Positions 10,201 to 19,345 of a stretch of DNA of 43,177 bases are shown piece by piece. Below the pieces are notes generated by a model. The model searched no databases and was not told the DNA's origin. It worked only from the letters and a program-made list of their open reading frames with translations. Source of the stretch: Treponema sp. (GTDB lineage Bacteria > Spirochaetota > Spirochaetia > Treponematales > Breznakiellaceae); the NCBI GenBank assembly GCA_009777995.1, contig WRKT01000020.1, positions 1-43,177 on the forward strand. The letters run 5' to 3'. A program made the translations under genes and the position numbers. Positions within the stretch are counted from its first letter, which is position 1. Each line of letters begins with the position of its first letter.

Positions 10201-11706
10201 AAGGAAGTTTATACCGAGTACCATGTCCTGGGAGGGGAATACTATAGTTTTTCCGTTTGCGGGGTTAAGCAGGTTCCTTGCGCTTAACATCAGGGTCCAA
10301 CATTCCATCTGAGCAGCCTGGGTCAGCGGGACATGAACGGCCATCTGGTCCCCGTCGAAGTCTGCATTAAAAGCATAGCAGACAAGCGGCGGGAGCTTTA
10401 TTGCCTTGCCCTCAACAAGCACGGGCTCAAAGGCCTGGATGCCGAGGCGGTGCAGGGTTGGCGCACGGTTAAGAAGAACCGGGTGCTCCTTCACAACTTC
10501 ATCAAGGATCGCAAAAACTTCAGGTGTCTCCTGCTCGACAAGCATCTTTGCCTTCTTGATATTGTAGACCACATCCTTATCGACAAGTTTCTTCATTATA
10601 AAGGGTTTGAAAAGTTCAAGGGCCATCTTCGTAGGAAGGCCGCACTGCCACATTTTCAAATCGGGTCCGACAGTTATTACGCTTCGGCCTGAATAGTCAA
10701 CCCTCTTTCCAAGAAGGTTCTGCCTGAAGCGGCCCTGCTTGCCCTTGAGCATGTCCGAGATTGACTTTAGGGGCCTATTAGAAGCGCCCTTCACCACCCT
10801 CTTCTTCTTTGAATTATCAAAGAGGGCATCAACTGCTTCCTGAAGCATGCGTTTTTCATTTCTAATGATGATATCAGGCGCATTCAGGGCCTGAAGGCGT
10901 TTGAGCCTATTGTTTCGGTTGATGACTCTGCGATAAAGGTCGTTAAGATCGCTTGTTGCAAAGCGCCCTCCGTCAAGCTGAACCATCGGGCGCAGTTCGG
11001 GGGGAATGACCGGGATTGTATCGAGGATCATCCACTCGGGTTTATTGCGGGAATTCCTAAAGTTTTCAACTATGTCGATGCGTTTCAGAAGGCGTTTATC
11101 ACTTTTCGGGCCCTTCTCGATCATTTTGACGCGAAGCTCTGCTGCCATTTCATCAAGGTTGATATTTTCAAGGAGGGTCTTAATGGCCTCTGCACCCATT
11201 CCTGCCTGGAAACTTCCGGAATAGCGATCCTGGGCCTCGTTATACTCATCTTCGTTTAGAAGCTGCATCTTCTTTAAGTCGGTCTCGCCGGGTTCTATCA
11301 CTATATACTTCTCGTAGTAAAGCACCGAGCGAAGGGCTGCCATCTGCAGATCGAGGAGAAGCCCCATACGGCTCGGCACAGAACGATAGTACCAGATATG
11401 GGAGACGGGTGCTGCAAGCTCAATATGACCCATGCGCTCCCTGCGAACCTTAAAGTGGGTAACTTCAACGCCGCAGCGATCACAAATTACACCCTTATAG
11501 CGGATGGATTTAAACTTACCGCAGTAACATTCCCATTCCTTCGTGGTTCCGAAGATCCTTTCACAGAAAAGGCCGTCTTTCTCGGGGCGAAGAGTACGAT
11601 AATTGATGGTTTCAGGTTTTTTGACTTCCCCGTAGGACCAGTCCCTTATCATGTTCGGGGAAGCCAAACGTATCATAATCGAATCGAAATCCTGTATATC
11701 CCGCAC
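7243..11706 (-). CDS. rpoC: DNA-directed RNA polymerase subunit beta'
   Basis: A 1487-residue beta' subunit. The catalytic NADFDGDQM places the Mg-binding Asp residues at 449, 451 and 453. The N-terminal zinc site has Cys 60, 62, 75 and 78, and the second zinc site includes the [13 protein letters not shown] cluster. The [20 protein letters not shown] bridge-helix region is intact ([13 protein letters not shown]). An extra CxxC-x10-CxxC zinc-ribbon-like segment (Cys 530, 533, 544, 547) is inserted soon after the active site. The C-terminal tail is acidic. The start is a GTG with GGAGG 5 nt upstream, and the gap from the rpoB stop is 11 nt. It forms the polymerase core with beta and alpha. Confidence 0.99.
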   Translation of the reverse strand: MRDIQDFDSIMIRLASPNMIRDWSYGEVKKPETINYRTLRPEKDGLFCERIFGTTKEWECYCGKFKSIRYKGVICDRCGVEVTHFKVRRERMGHIELAAPVSHIWYYRSVPSRMGLLLDLQMAALRSVLYYEKYIVIEPGETDLKKMQLLNEDEYNEAQDRYSGSFQAGMGAEAIKTLLENINLDEMAAELRVKMIEKGPKSDKRLLKRIDIVENFRNSRNKPEWMILDTIPVIPPELRPMVQLDGGRFATSDLNDLYRRVINRNNRLKRLQALNAPDIIIRNEKRMLQEAVDALFDNSKKKRVVKGASNRPLKSISDMLKGKQGRFRQNLLGKRVDYSGRSVITVGPDLKMWQCGLPTKMALELFKPFIMKKLVDKDVVYNIKKAKMLVEQETPEVFAILDEVVKEHPVLLNRAPTLHRLGIQAFEPVLVEGKAIKLPPLVCYAFNADFDGDQMAVHVPLTQAAQMECWTLMLSARNLLNPANGKTIVFPSQDMVLGINFLTRIRPDAKRTGMDKAKLSAKGKPKSENCIQCNKEIRSEWTACPACGKSVGAAPRYSSPEEVYLAIETKVLDWGAVVRVKPPKFPVWNKLRNAEEIGPDGLIETTAGRLIFNEELPDDIPYVNYEFRDKELRDLIENVFAEKGSWTTVKMLDAIKSTGYKYSTIFGATIGIDDIVVPKEKVDIIDNTNREVEALQREFNGKLITEEERYDKVTKAWRKTASDLTDIMWKALEADRNGFNSIFMMANSGARGSKNQISQLAAMRGLMWKPSGDMIELPIRSNFKEGLSVIEFFISTNGARKGLSDTALKTAEAGYLTRRLVDIAQDVVVNENDCGTINGIAQSALKTGEDIKESLKDRIIGRYTLERVKHPITGEILIDVNQKITEEVANAIEEARIESVLIRTVLTCEAGHGVCRLCYGTNLATNRTVDIGEAVGTIAAQSIGQPGTQLTMRTFHHGGIALSMSEENRTFLKFPVYIKDVSGTHIDKVDETTGEPTGVKLFTRKGTMIVSMVMGQYKLEPGDEMLVQNGQRIVRGAPIIKRGREEILSPDIAYAMVVNNNENESTLYLIGQDRKVEIRNGSDFVVKKGDVVEAERTIATFDTSSDPIIAESGGTVVFEDIIEGTTLKIEVDNERGEEKRISEVQHMDKQPRIIIVDENENQLESHFLPGGAVLTVDEGEKIRAGRTIAKTFKESTYTGDITSGLPRVNELFEARKPKNPAVLAEVSGIVRFGSILKGKRIIFVDDAFGKEYKHLIPITKRLLIRNGDSVEAGEPLCLGPTNPHDILRILGESRLQRYLMDEIQHIYIHQTVSISDKHVGVIIRQMMRKVEIVRVGDTRFIYGQLVDKYRFKEENDRVMKEGGQAAVARPVFQGISKAALNIDSFLSAASFQETTKVLTNSAIEGKIDYLRGLKENIIIGHPIPAGTGMKRYRDIKLYDEEKRDLDEYLSEVLEKRRLAKTAELVSEDYSAEDAEVDVEKNEDDDNA

Positions 11707-11717
11707 TTTTTCCTCCG

Positions 11718-14700
11718 TTAGAAATTAGAGCCGCTCTTGGTTATCAGATCCTCATCCCTCTCGGTAAGAGGTATCTGCTTATTTTTGCTGTCATAAATCG
11801 TAAGATCCAGGGCAAGGCCTCGCAGCTCTTGAACAAGAACATTGAAGGACTCAGGGATCCCCGCCGTTGTGGAGGGTTCACCCTTTACGATTGCCTCGTA
11901 AATCTTTGACCTTCCTGACATATCATCAGACTTAATTGTAAGAAGTTCCTGCAAGGTATGGGCTGCGCCATAGGCTTCAAGGGCCCAGACTTCCATTTCA
12001 CCGAGTCTCTGACCTCCGAACTGTGCCTTTCCGCCGAGGGGCTGCTGGGTTACAAGTGAGTAGGGGCCGGTCGAGCGGGCATGCATTTTATCGTCAACAA
12101 GGTGATGCAGTTTAAGGAAGTAGATGATTCCGCAGAAAATTTGATTTAAGAAGGGTTCTCCGGTCTTTCCGTCTCGAAGGTTTGCCTTGCTTGTAACGGG
12201 AAGCCCCGCCTCTTTGAGCTTGTCTTCGATTTGCTCGGTTGAGGGGGATTGGAATACCGGGACCGAGTACCACTCATCCAGGGTGGAGGCGGCCCAGCCA
12301 AGCTCTGTTTCAAGGAGCTGACCGATATTCATACGGGAGGGCACCCCAAGGGGGGTCAGGCAGAGGTCCAAGGGCGTGCCGTCTTCCATATAGGGCATGT
12401 CTTCCTCGGGGAGGATCCTTGCAACAACGCCCTTATTTCCGTGGCGGCCTGCCATCTTATCACCTTCCCTAAGCTTTCGCTTTGTGGCAACAAGAACCTT
12501 CACAACTTCGTCAACTCCGGGATTAAGGTCATCGCCCTCAGTCCGCTTGAGCCTTTGGATGTCGATGACAGTCCCTTCGATTCCGTGGGGTACTTTTAAT
12601 GATGTGTCCCTTACTTCCTTTGCCTTCTCTCCGAAGATTGAGTTTAGAAGTTTAAACTCAGGGGTGGTCTCGGTTTCGCTCTTTGGGGTTACTTTCCCGA
12701 TTAGAATATCCTGTGCGCGAACCTTTGCACCTACCCTGATTATGCCTTCGCTGTCCAGGTTATCGAGGATCTTCTCGGAGGTATTGGGAATATCTCGGGT
12801 GATTTTCTCAGGGCCGAGTTTTGTTTCCCTTACCTCGGTAAAGAATTCCTTTATATGGATGGAAGTAAACATATCATCCTTAACAACCCTCTGGGAAATA
12901 AGGATGGAATCCTCGTAGTTATAACCGTTCCACGGCATGAAGCCCACAAGGATATTCCTGCCAAGGGCAAGTTCTCCGTTCCTTGTAGCGGGCCCGTCAG
13001 CTATGACCTGCCCTGAAACGATTTTCTCTCCCTGTCTTACAAGGGGTCTCTGATTATAGCAGGTGTCCTGATTCGTTCTCTGGTATTTTATGAGCTTATA
13101 GACATCAAGGCCTTCTTCGCTTGTTTCAGGGATTCGGGTATCACTTTCGTCGGGGTCAATTACAACTTCCTGGGAACTCACCCTTAGGACTGTGCCGCCC
13201 CTCCTTGCCTTTACAAGGACGCCCGAATCGTAGGCACACTTTCCTTCCATTCCGGTTCCGACTCGCGGAGCCTCGGGGAAGACAAGGGGTACTGCCTGCC
13301 TCTGCATGTTAGAACCCATAAGGGCCCTGTTTGCATCATCGTGCTCGAGGAAGGGAATAAGGGAGGCAGAAACAGAGATAATCTGCTTTGGAGAAACGTC
13401 CATGTATTCAACTTCGTTCGGGCTTCGGGTCGTATAATCGCCCTGCTTGCGGCAGGATATCTGCTCGTCCATGAAGCTGCCATTGCTGTTAAGGCGTGCT
13501 GAAGCCTGGGCTATAAAGTAGCGGTCTTCGTCCATTGCAGAGAGGTATTTAATATCCTTTGTCGCAATGCCCTTTACGACCTTGCGGTAGGGTGCTTCAA
13601 GAAAGCCGTAGTCGTTCACCCTTGTATAATTTGCAAGGGATACTATAAGGCCGATGTTCGGTCCCTCGGGTGTTTCAACAGGGCACATCCTTCCGTAATG
13701 GGTATAGTGAACGTCTCGCACTTCAAAACCGGCTCTCTCCCTTGAAAGGCCGCCGGGGCCAAGGGCATTGAGGCGCCTCTTATGGGTTAGCTCTGCAAGC
13801 GGGTTCACCTGATCCATGAACTGGGATAATTGGCTTGAGCCGAAGAACTCTTTTATAACTGCAACTACGGGTTTTATTGAAATAAGGTCTTGAGGCTTAA
13901 TGGTATCAGTTTCCTTAAGACTCATCCTCTCCTTTGCGATTCTTTCCATGCGGGTAAAGGCGGTCTTCATGGTATTTGCCATGAGCTCCCCGACAGAACG
14001 TATGCGGCGATTACCCAGATGGTCGATATCATCTATTTTTTCTACCCCTGAGTGAACATTAATAAGGAACTTCATTGCGGCGATTATGTCCTGCCTTGCA
14101 AGGGTGGAATCGTCAAGAGGGGGGTTAAAGCCGAACTTTTTATTGAGTTTATACCTGCCGACCCTGCCGAGGTCATAGCGCCTTGGTGAAAAGAACATGC
14201 TGTTCAGTTCTTTTTCTGCGGCATCCACTGTGATGGATTCGCCGGGCATATGCACTGCGAAAACTGCCGAAAGGGCATCTTCCCTTGAAGGCTCGTCCCT
14301 CTCCTGCTCGTCCTTTACAAACTTGATTTCTTCCCTGTCAAAGCAGTTGAGCAATACAACAGAATCAAGTGATGTATTGGAAGACTTATCGTCTTCCGGG
14401 TCTTCACGCTCAACAAACTTTATAACTTCGACCGAATTAATGCCGTTTACAAGCAATGTGTCTACATCGTGGAGGAGGAGCTTATATCCGGCCCTATAGA
14501 GCTTCCTCTTTTGGGGGTTCCCTTCCTCGTCCAAATTATTTTCATCGTCTACCCAGACCGGCTGTGCGAGAACACGGCCAAAGAACAATTCCCTTGTCTC
14601 TTTATCATCCTTAATTTCGAGGATCTCTGTTTTATAGAAGGCCTTGATTATGTCTTGCCTTGTTTCAAAACCGAGTGCCCTAAGGAAGACGGTACCGAGA

Positions 14701-15290
14701 ATGCGCTTTTTACGGTCTATTTTGACAAAAATAAGATCTTTTTTATTATCGATTTCAAATTCCAGCCAGGAACCCCTATAAGGGATAATCCTTGAAGAAT
14801 AAATTCCCTTTTCGTGACGGAAAATGACACCGGGGGAGCGGTGAATTTGGGAAACAACCACCCTCTCAGCCCCATTAATTATAAAGGTGCCCTTTTCGGT
14901 CATGATGGGGATATCACCCATATAAATATCTTTCTGTCTTATTTCACCTGTCTGCTGGAAAATCAGATTTATTCGTGCCTTTAATGGGACTGCATAGGAG
15001 AGGCCCTTCTGTTTGCAGTCCTGCTCATTCCATTTTATATTGTCTTCGTCCAGGGTATAGTACTCGTACTCAAGAACCATATCTCCATTCGGGCTTTCTA
15101 TGGGGAAGGTAGATCTAAAAACCTCTTCCAGACCCTGGATATCAGGTTTCTCATTGTTTCTTAAAGCTTCGCGCTGAAGAAAGCGTTCGTAAGAATTGGT
15201 CTGAATATCTATAAGAGCCGGAAGTTTCATAACATCCTGGATATCCTTACCCAGAAAGATCCTCTTTCCACCGGATTTTACTTTTGCCAT
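11718..15290 (-). CDS. rpoB: DNA-directed RNA polymerase subunit beta
   Basis: A 1190-residue beta subunit. The rifampicin region [12 protein letters not shown] through [11 protein letters not shown], the [14 protein letters not shown] block, the [12 protein letters not shown] and GRHGNKG regions and the C-terminal [12 protein letters not shown] are all recognisable. Residue 508 here, equivalent to E. coli Ser531, is Asn. The frame is open to a GTG at 15332, which lies within an intergenic hairpin. I chose ATG 15290 ([11 protein letters not shown]) because a G-rich Shine-Dalgarno-like GGGGGGAGGA directly precedes it; ATG 15302 is an alternative. It follows rplL by about 100 bp that contain the hairpin, and precedes rpoC by 11 bp. 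Confidence 0.98.
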   Translation of the reverse strand: MAKVKSGGKRIFLGKDIQDVMKLPALIDIQTNSYERFLQREALRNNEKPDIQGLEEVFRSTFPIESPNGDMVLEYEYYTLDEDNIKWNEQDCKQKGLSYAVPLKARINLIFQQTGEIRQKDIYMGDIPIMTEKGTFIINGAERVVVSQIHRSPGVIFRHEKGIYSSRIIPYRGSWLEFEIDNKKDLIFVKIDRKKRILGTVFLRALGFETRQDIIKAFYKTEILEIKDDKETRELFFGRVLAQPVWVDDENNLDEEGNPQKRKLYRAGYKLLLHDVDTLLVNGINSVEVIKFVEREDPEDDKSSNTSLDSVVLLNCFDREEIKFVKDEQERDEPSREDALSAVFAVHMPGESITVDAAEKELNSMFFSPRRYDLGRVGRYKLNKKFGFNPPLDDSTLARQDIIAAMKFLINVHSGVEKIDDIDHLGNRRIRSVGELMANTMKTAFTRMERIAKERMSLKETDTIKPQDLISIKPVVAVIKEFFGSSQLSQFMDQVNPLAELTHKRRLNALGPGGLSRERAGFEVRDVHYTHYGRMCPVETPEGPNIGLIVSLANYTRVNDYGFLEAPYRKVVKGIATKDIKYLSAMDEDRYFIAQASARLNSNGSFMDEQISCRKQGDYTTRSPNEVEYMDVSPKQIISVSASLIPFLEHDDANRALMGSNMQRQAVPLVFPEAPRVGTGMEGKCAYDSGVLVKARRGGTVLRVSSQEVVIDPDESDTRIPETSEEGLDVYKLIKYQRTNQDTCYNQRPLVRQGEKIVSGQVIADGPATRNGELALGRNILVGFMPWNGYNYEDSILISQRVVKDDMFTSIHIKEFFTEVRETKLGPEKITRDIPNTSEKILDNLDSEGIIRVGAKVRAQDILIGKVTPKSETETTPEFKLLNSIFGEKAKEVRDTSLKVPHGIEGTVIDIQRLKRTEGDDLNPGVDEVVKVLVATKRKLREGDKMAGRHGNKGVVARILPEEDMPYMEDGTPLDLCLTPLGVPSRMNIGQLLETELGWAASTLDEWYSVPVFQSPSTEQIEDKLKEAGLPVTSKANLRDGKTGEPFLNQIFCGIIYFLKLHHLVDDKMHARSTGPYSLVTQQPLGGKAQFGGQRLGEMEVWALEAYGAAHTLQELLTIKSDDMSGRSKIYEAIVKGEPSTTAGIPESFNVLVQELRGLALDLTIYDSKNKQIPLTERDEDLITKSGSNF

Positions 15291-15318
15291 TCCTCCCCCC
15301 ATTATAAATTTGATAAAG

Positions 15319-15352
15319 ACCCCGCTCTGCACACAATTCGGCCGAACGGGGT
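15319..15352 (-). promoter_or_regulatory. rplL-rpoB intergenic hairpin (possible attenuator)
   Basis: ACCCCG (minus strand, 15352-15347) pairs with CGGGGT (15324-15319). The loop contains a perfect palindrome TTCGGCCGAA at 15337-15346. Only CTTTAT follows, so any terminator would be weak. In E. coli an attenuator lies at the same place between rplL and rpoB, and reduces polymerase relative to ribosomal protein expression; a similar role here is inference. Confidence 0.5.
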
Positions 15353-15391
15353 AACTACGAGAAAATGCACTGTCTTCGATCTAACAACCGC

Positions 15392-15781
15392 TTACTGAAT
15401 TTCAACAGTACCGCCGGCGGCTGTAATCTGTTCTTTGAGTTTTGCTGCATCTTCCTTGGAAACGCCTTCTTTAAGAGGCTTTGGTGCGCCTTCTACAAGG
15501 TCCTTGGCTTCTTTTAGACCAAGGCCTGTAACTGCCCTTACCTCTTTAATAACAGCGATCTTTTTGGTTTCGTCAAAGGCTTTCAGAATTACGTTGAACT
15601 CTGTCTGTTCCTCGGCTGCAGCGGCTGCAGGGGCAGCGGCACCGCCGGGAGCGGCGACTGCAACAGGGGCTGCGGCAGAAACGCCGAACTTTTCTTCCAT
15701 TGCCTTAACCAATTCCGAGACTTCCAAAACTGTCATGGAAGCAATCGCTTCTAAAATATCCTCTTTCTTAATGGCTGCCAT
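15392..15781 (-). CDS. rplL: 50S ribosomal protein L7/L12
   Basis: A 129-residue L7/L12 stalk protein. The N-terminal dimerisation domain ([26 protein letters not shown]), an Ala/Pro-rich hinge and the C-terminal factor-binding domain ([24 protein letters not shown]) are in order and of normal length. It binds elongation factors and stimulates their GTPase on the ribosome. AAGGAG lies 8 nt before the ATG. It sits 119 bp after rplJ, a gap that holds a strong hairpin. Confidence 0.98.
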   Translation of the reverse strand: MAAIKKEDILEAIASMTVLEVSELVKAMEEKFGVSAAAPVAVAAPGGAAAPAAAAAEEQTEFNVILKAFDETKKIAVIKEVRAVTGLGLKEAKDLVEGAPKPLKEGVSKEDAAKLKEQITAAGGTVEIQ

Positions 15782-15850
15782 ATTATCTTCTCCTTAAAAT
15801 TTACTGCACCCTTCATACGAAGAGTAAAACCGGCCCGACAGGACAGCAGC

Positions 15851-15878
15851 CTTCGGTTTAACCGTGGTAAAACCGAAG
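15851..15878 (-). promoter_or_regulatory. rplJ-rplL intergenic hairpin
   Basis: CTTCGGTTT and AAACCGAAG form a perfect 9-bp stem (15851-15859 with 15870-15878) around a 10-nt loop. No T-run follows on either strand, so it is unlikely to be a simple terminator. It may be an RNA processing or stability element that helps produce the excess of L7/L12 over L10 that ribosomes need; that function is inferred from position only. Confidence 0.5.
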
Positions 15879-15900
15879 AAGCCTGAAGGGCTTTAATTCC

Positions 15901-16431
15901 TTATTTCTTTTCGCCGACAGCTTTAACCGTGCGCACAAGCCTTGACGGAATGTCGTTAAGAGCTGCGGTCAGGTTCCTTATCGGGCCATTCATTACGGAC
16001 ATAAGCATGGAAATCAATTCAAGACGCGAAGGCAGGGCCGAGAATGCCGTTATTTGCCTTGCATCGTAAATATCCTTGCCAAGGAGTCCGCCTTTTACCT
16101 TAACAGAGGCTTCCTTGCCAAAGTCAACGAGGATTTTGGCAACTTCGTTTGCATCCTTTGTGGCAATGGCAATAGCGGTGGGGCCTGTAAGATAGTCGGC
16201 AACTTCCCCGGGTGCTGAAAGCTGTTCAAAGGCGAGCTTTGCAAAGTTATTCTTTATGACCTTATACTCTGCGCCCTTTGTTCTTAGCTGTTTGCGCAAA
16301 TTTGTAATTTGCTCTACTGTAAGTCCCCTATAGTCGGTAAAGATGAAATCCTGCGAAGCGGAGAAGGCTGCTTTCATTTCATCAATGGATTTTACTTTAT
16401 AATCTTGTATCTTTTTTGCTACTATGCTCAT
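15901..16431 (-). CDS. rplJ: 50S ribosomal protein L10
   Basis: A 176-residue L10 stalk base protein. The N-terminal rRNA-binding domain shows FTDYRGLTVEQITNLRKQLR and YKVIKNNFAKLA, both conserved in the family, and the C-terminal helix that binds L7/L12 dimers follows. It starts 3 nt after the rplA stop, and AAGGAG lies inside the end of rplA. No room exists for the classical L10 mRNA leader upstream of this gene, so autoregulation by L10 at that site is unlikely here. Confidence 0.98.
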   Translation of the reverse strand: MSIVAKKIQDYKVKSIDEMKAAFSASQDFIFTDYRGLTVEQITNLRKQLRTKGAEYKVIKNNFAKLAFEQLSAPGEVADYLTGPTAIAIATKDANEVAKILVDFGKEASVKVKGGLLGKDIYDARQITAFSALPSRLELISMLMSVMNGPIRNLTAALNDIPSRLVRTVKAVGEKK

Positions 16432-16434
16432 GCA

Positions 16435-17109
16435 TTACTCCTTGATGTTGACCCATACACCGGGACCCATGGTTGATGAAACCGAAACAGTGCGAATGAA
16501 CTCGCCCTTGGCATCGATAGGTTTTTTCCTCTTAATTTCGGAAATAACTGCCTGGACATTTTCTTCCAATTGCTCTTTCTCCATGGAAACCTTTCCGACA
16601 GCAAGGTGAACAACCCCTGTCTTATCTGCCCTGAACTCAATACGGCCTTTTTTCAGCTCGGCTAATGCGCCTTTGATGTCAAATGTAACGGTTCCTGTCT
16701 TCGGGTTCGGCATAAGGCCCTTTCGGCCGAGTACCATACCCAATTTTCCGACATCCTTCATCATGTCGGGGGTTGCAACGGCGACATCGAAGTCTGTCCA
16801 GCCGCCCTTTACCTTTTCGATGAGTTCATCTGCTCCGATAAAGGCTGCGCCTGCATCTTGAGCCTCTTTTTCTTTTTCCGGCTTACAGAAAACAAGGATT
16901 TTTTTGTCTCCGCGGAACTGGTTCGGCAGTACTACTGTATCTCTGACCGACTGGCTTTTCTTTAGGTTAAGCTTTACGGAAAGGTCAACTGTTTCATCGA
17001 ACTTGGCAAAGGCGAGGGACTTTACGAGTCCGAGGGCTTCGGGCAGTTCAAAGAAGTTTGATGCATCGTATTTCTTGAAGTTTTCTGTATACTTTTTTCC
17101 CCTTTTCAT
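16435..17109 (-). CDS. rplA: 50S ribosomal protein L1
   Basis: A 224-residue L1. The N-terminal [12 protein letters not shown], the central [14 protein letters not shown] signature and [18 protein letters not shown] are typical. L1 binds 23S rRNA at the E-site stalk and, in many bacteria, its own operon mRNA near the start of rplK. The ATG overlaps the rplK stop by 4 nt (ATGA), so translation is coupled. Confidence 0.98.
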   Translation of the reverse strand: MKRGKKYTENFKKYDASNFFELPEALGLVKSLAFAKFDETVDLSVKLNLKKSQSVRDTVVLPNQFRGDKKILVFCKPEKEKEAQDAGAAFIGADELIEKVKGGWTDFDVAVATPDMMKDVGKLGMVLGRKGLMPNPKTGTVTFDIKGALAELKKGRIEFRADKTGVVHLAVGKVSMEKEQLEENVQAVISEIKRKKPIDAKGEFIRTVSVSSTMGPGVWVNIKE

Positions 17110-17537
17110 TTTTCCACCTCCACACCCATGGACCTTGCAGTGCCTGCGATGATTTTAACCGCTCCTGCGAGATCGTTGGCAGAAAGATCGACCATTTTAG
17201 TCTTTGCGATTTCCTCGCATTGGGACTTGGTGAGCTTTGCAACCTTTGTTTTATGGGATTCAGGTGATCCTTTCTCAAGGCCTGCAGCTTTTTTGATTAA
17301 TACTGCGGCGGGAGGGGTTTTAAGGATGAAGCTGAAGGTCTTATCCGCATAAACAGTGATGACCGCAGGTATTACAAGGCCGGGTTCCATGCTCTTTGTC
17401 CTGTCGTTGAATTGCTGGACAAATTGGGGGGCGCTGACACCGTGTGGTCCCAATGCAGGGCCGACAGGGGGGGCCGGAGTGGCTTTCCCCGCAGGGCACT
17501 GCAGTTTGATCATGGCAGTTACTCGTTTCTTTGCCAT
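17106..17537 (-). CDS. rplK: 50S ribosomal protein L11
   Basis: A 143-residue L11. [25 protein letters not shown] is the conserved N-terminal domain; the C-terminal rRNA-binding domain ends in [11 protein letters not shown]11 shapes the GTPase-associated centre and is needed for RelA activation in many bacteria. The frame is open to 17570, but ATG 17537 ([12 protein letters not shown]) matches the family start and has GGAG 6 nt upstream. The preceding leader contains two very stable hairpins. Confidence 0.98.
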   Translation of the reverse strand: MAKKRVTAMIKLQCPAGKATPAPPVGPALGPHGVSAPQFVQQFNDRTKSMEPGLVIPAVITVYADKTFSFILKTPPAAVLIKKAAGLEKGSPESHKTKVAKLTKSQCEEIAKTKMVDLSANDLAGAVKIIAGTARSMGVEVEK

Positions 17538-17556
17538 AAAAACTCCTTTGTAGTCT

Positions 17557-17620
17557 CGACAAATGTGCAAACCTTCGGTTTGTCACATTTGTCGGCGGAG
17601 TTTTACTTCGTAAAACTCCG
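17557..17620 (-). promoter_or_regulatory. Two stable GAA-loop hairpins in the nusG-rplK leader
   Basis: Hairpin one (17557-17594) pairs CGACAAATGTG with CACATTTGTCG and, inside that, CAAACC with GGTTTG, leaving a TTC/GAA triloop and a single bulge. Hairpin two (17596-17620) is a perfect 11-bp stem, CGGAGTTTTAC with GTAAAACTCCG, again with a TTC/GAA triloop. A third small stem (GTCTC/GAGAC, 17625-17639) lies next to the nusG stop. No T-run follows, so they are not obvious terminators. Their position suits an L1 autoregulatory site or an RNA processing site, which I cannot tell apart. Confidence 0.65.
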
Positions 17621-17641
17621 GTGCGTCTCTATTTGAGACTC

Positions 17642-18205
17642 CTACACTTTTTCTACCTGCAGAAGGTCTACTTCTACAGGGGTATTTCGGCCGAAAATGC
17701 CGACCATTACTTTAAGTTTGTTCTTTTCCTGATTCACTTCTTCTATGGTACCTGTGAAGGACTCAAACGGGCCGTCAATTATCTTGACCTGCTCGCCTGC
17801 CATAAAAGATTGACGGGTTCTGACCGGCCTTTCACCCTTCATCTCGCCGGATTTCTGTAGGATGCCGCGGGCCTCATCACTTGAGAGGGGGTTCGGCTTC
17901 CTGTTTGCAGGGGTTCCGACGAAGCCGGTAACTCCCTGTATTCTCTTTATCTTGGAACAGGCGAGTTTCCAGCCCTGCTCCTCGTTTGGAAGGTCCATCT
18001 CGACCAAGATATAGCCGGGCAGGAACTTCCTTGTCTGTGTGCGCTTCTTTCCGTCCTTTACTTCCACTACCTCTTCTGAGGGAACCTTTATATCTCTGAC
18101 GACTTCCTTGTCCAGATCGCCGGATTCTATCATCATGCGGATAGTTTTTTCTATTTTATTTTCATACCCCGAATAAGTATGGAGAACATACCAGCCTGTA
18201 GCCAT
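17642..18205 (-). CDS. nusG: Transcription termination/antitermination factor NusG
   Basis: A 187-residue NusG. The NGN domain begins WYVLHTYSGYENKIEKTI and contains LPGYILVEM and VTGFVGTPANRKPNPLS. The C-terminal KOW domain has GEQVKIIDGPFESFTGTIEEVN. It binds RNA polymerase and, through KOW, Rho or the ribosome. AAGGA lies 4 nt before the ATG, and the secE stop is 17 nt upstream. Confidence 0.98.
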   Translation of the reverse strand: MATGWYVLHTYSGYENKIEKTIRMMIESGDLDKEVVRDIKVPSEEVVEVKDGKKRTQTRKFLPGYILVEMDLPNEEQGWKLACSKIKRIQGVTGFVGTPANRKPNPLSSDEARGILQKSGEMKGERPVRTRQSFMAGEQVKIIDGPFESFTGTIEEVNQEKNKLKVMVGIFGRNTPVEVDLLQVEKV

Positions 18206-18222
18206 AAATTCCTTTCAACAGG

Positions 18223-18402
18223 CTAAAAAATAGCCTGCACCCCAAGAAGCAGCAATACATCAATTAAACCTAAGACTGCGGCAATAATGGCAGTTGAAAT
18301 AATAACAACTTTGACGGAGCTGATTACATCGTCCCGTCCGGGCCAGATTACTTTCCGTAGTTCTGCGTAAGATTCCTTTATAAACTGAACAATCTTTCTC
18401 AT
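18223..18402 (-). CDS. secE: Preprotein translocase subunit SecE
   Basis: A 59-residue single-span SecE. The amphipathic FIKESYAELRKVIWPGRDDV segment is the conserved cytoplasmic helix, followed by one membrane helix (VVIISTAIIAAVLGLIDVLLLLG). It stabilises SecY in the translocon. The frame is open upstream to 18480, through the tRNA-Trp gene, but ATG 18402 matches the family start and has AGGTG upstream. Confidence 0.95.
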   Translation of the reverse strand: MRKIVQFIKESYAELRKVIWPGRDDVISSVKVVIISTAIIAAVLGLIDVLLLLGVQAIF

Positions 18403-18468
18403 AATGCACCTACTATATATGTCATAGCTGCGCCAATCCCGGTAAAAGGCCCGGAGAAAAGCCGCTTT

Positions 18469-18541
<73 letters not shown>

Positions 18542-18548
18542 GGGATTT

Positions 18549-18725
18549 TTACTTGATTTTCGTCTCCTTATGGGAGGTATGCTTCCTGTCAAAGGGGCAA
18601 TACTTGTTAAATTCCAGTTTTTCTTGGGTATTTCGTCTGTTTTTGCTGGTGGTATAGTTTTTTCTCTTACATTCGCTGCATTGAAGAGCAATAAGTTCAA
18701 CCACCTGCTTCTTTCCTTTCGCCAT
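18549..18725 (-). CDS. rpmG: 50S ribosomal protein L33
   Basis: A 58-residue L33 that is easily missed because it is short. The translation begins [20 protein letters not shown] and contains [20 protein letters not shown] and [12 protein letters not shown], all typical. It keeps the CxxC pair but reads CPFD where a zinc-binding form would have CPxC, so the fourth ligand is absent and zinc binding is doubtful. GAGGAG lies 8 nt before the ATG. The stop is 8 nt before the tRNA-Trp 5' end, so the two must share a transcript that is later cut. Confidence 0.95.
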   Translation of the reverse strand: MAKGKKQVVELIALQCSECKRKNYTTSKNRRNTQEKLEFNKYCPFDRKHTSHKETKIK

Positions 18726-18759
18726 AATCCATCTCCTCTACCCCAAAAGCCCTCTTGTC

Positions 18760-18837
18760 AGCCCTCAATCAGACCTGCGAAGCAGCGCTGACTTGCGAGC
18801 TGTTTTGCCTTCGGCAAAAACAAGCCCTCAATCAGAA
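18760..18837. repeat. 14-bp duplication of the tRNA-Thr 3' end flanking a hairpin segment
   Basis: AGCCCTCAATCAGA occurs at 18760-18773 and again at 18824-18837, where it is the 3' end of tRNA-Thr. Between the copies are CTGC-GAAA-GCAG, the palindrome CAGCGCTG and a 7-bp stem TTTTGCC-TTC-GGCAAAA (18804-18820). The arrangement looks like a small inserted hairpin cassette flanked by a target-site duplication, or a decayed att-like repeat. Confidence 0.7.
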
Positions 18838-18895
18838 TCGAACTGATGACCTTATCCTTACCATGGATATGCTCTGCCAACTGAGCTATAAGGGC
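18824..18895 (-). tRNA. tRNA-Thr (GGT)
   Basis: A complete cloverleaf on the minus strand: acceptor GCCCTTA with TGAGGGC, D-stem GCTC/GAGC, anticodon stem TATCC/GGATA with loop ATGGTAA, and T-arm ATCAG-TTCGATT-CTGAT. The anticodon is GGT. CCA is not encoded. It is the first gene of the rpmG-secE-nusG transcript. Confidence 0.97.
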
Positions 18896-18924
18896 ACACT
18901 ACGCTGATGATACAACGTTAAGAA

Positions 18925-18953
18925 AGTTTAACAATTTTAACAAAAAGAGTCAA
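18925..18953 (-). promoter_or_regulatory. Promoter of the tRNA-Thr/rpmG/secE/nusG operon
   Basis: On the minus strand TTGACT (18953-18948) and TAAACT (18930-18925) are 17 bp apart. A second possible pair, TTGTTA (18934-18929) and TATCAT (18912-18907) with a 16-bp spacer, would start transcription closer to the tRNA 5' end. The -35 shares its first bases with the hairpin that ends the brnTA transcript. Confidence 0.6.
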
Positions 18954-18967
18954 CGGCTTCGCCGTTG
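18942..18967 (-). terminator. Intrinsic terminator of brnTA
   Basis: CAACGGC-GAA-GCCGTTG (18967-18951 on the minus strand) is a perfect 7-bp stem with a GAA triloop, followed by ACTCTTTTT. It is the last hairpin downstream of brnA and overlaps the -35 of the next operon. An 11-bp inverted repeat (18907-18917 with 18963-18973) could form a competing fold with the promoter region. Confidence 0.6.
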
Positions 18968-18992
18968 TATCATAGTGGAAATTTATTTAATT

Positions 18993-19008
18993 GTCCGCTA
19001 ACGCGGAC
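18993..19008. other. Small stem-loop downstream of brnA
   Basis: GTCCGC (18993-18998) and GCGGAC (19003-19008) form a perfect 6-bp stem around a 4-nt loop. No T-run follows. It lies between the brnA stop and the stronger terminator hairpin. Confidence 0.4.
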
Positions 19009-19033
19009 TGAGATTCAAATGCTTCGCAGTTAT

Positions 19034-19345
19034 CTATTTGCGCTCCCGGCAATGTGTCAGCATGTATTCGCGTAATGCGGCGTTCATTCTTGTTTGATAA
19101 CCTTTGCCAAAGGAGCGAAACCATTCAAGAACATCAGCATCGTAGTTCATTTTCATAGGAACCTTTACCGGTCGGTAAATCCCCCGGTTTAGCAGTCTTG
19201 CAGGCATAAACCTGGCAAGTTGTTCCTGTGTCAGAGCAGGCATATCCGAGAGATCGATGTCTTCATCCTTCATCTCACTAAGCTTTTTCATGCGTTCTTC
19301 ATCAATAGGGGGTAAGTCTTCAAGAGTTCTAACCACGATTGCCAT
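19034..19345 (-). CDS. brnA: BrnA-family antitoxin
   Basis: A 103-residue protein of the BrnA/DUF4415 family. The C-terminal half contains KVPMKMNYDADVLEWFRSFG and KGYQTRMNAALREYM, the ribbon-helix-helix DNA-binding region seen across the family. The N-terminal half is charged and probably wraps the toxin. BrnA neutralises BrnT and represses the operon promoter. I chose ATG 19345 (MAIVVRTLEDL) over the upstream 19363 start. It overlaps the end of brnT by 17 nt, so the two are translationally coupled. Confidence 0.9.
   Translation of the reverse strand: MAIVVRTLEDLPPIDEERMKKLSEMKDEDIDLSDMPALTQEQLARFMPARLLNRGIYRPVKVPMKMNYDADVLEWFRSFGKGYQTRMNAALREYMLTHCRERK

Noticed and set aside
7841-14795. 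Plus-strand ORFs opposite rpoB and rpoC
   Set aside because: They are antisense shadows of highly conserved genes with no ribosome sites or recognisable domains.
16432-16434. L10 leader RNA before rplJ
   Set aside because: rplA and rplJ are only 3 nt apart, leaving no leader.
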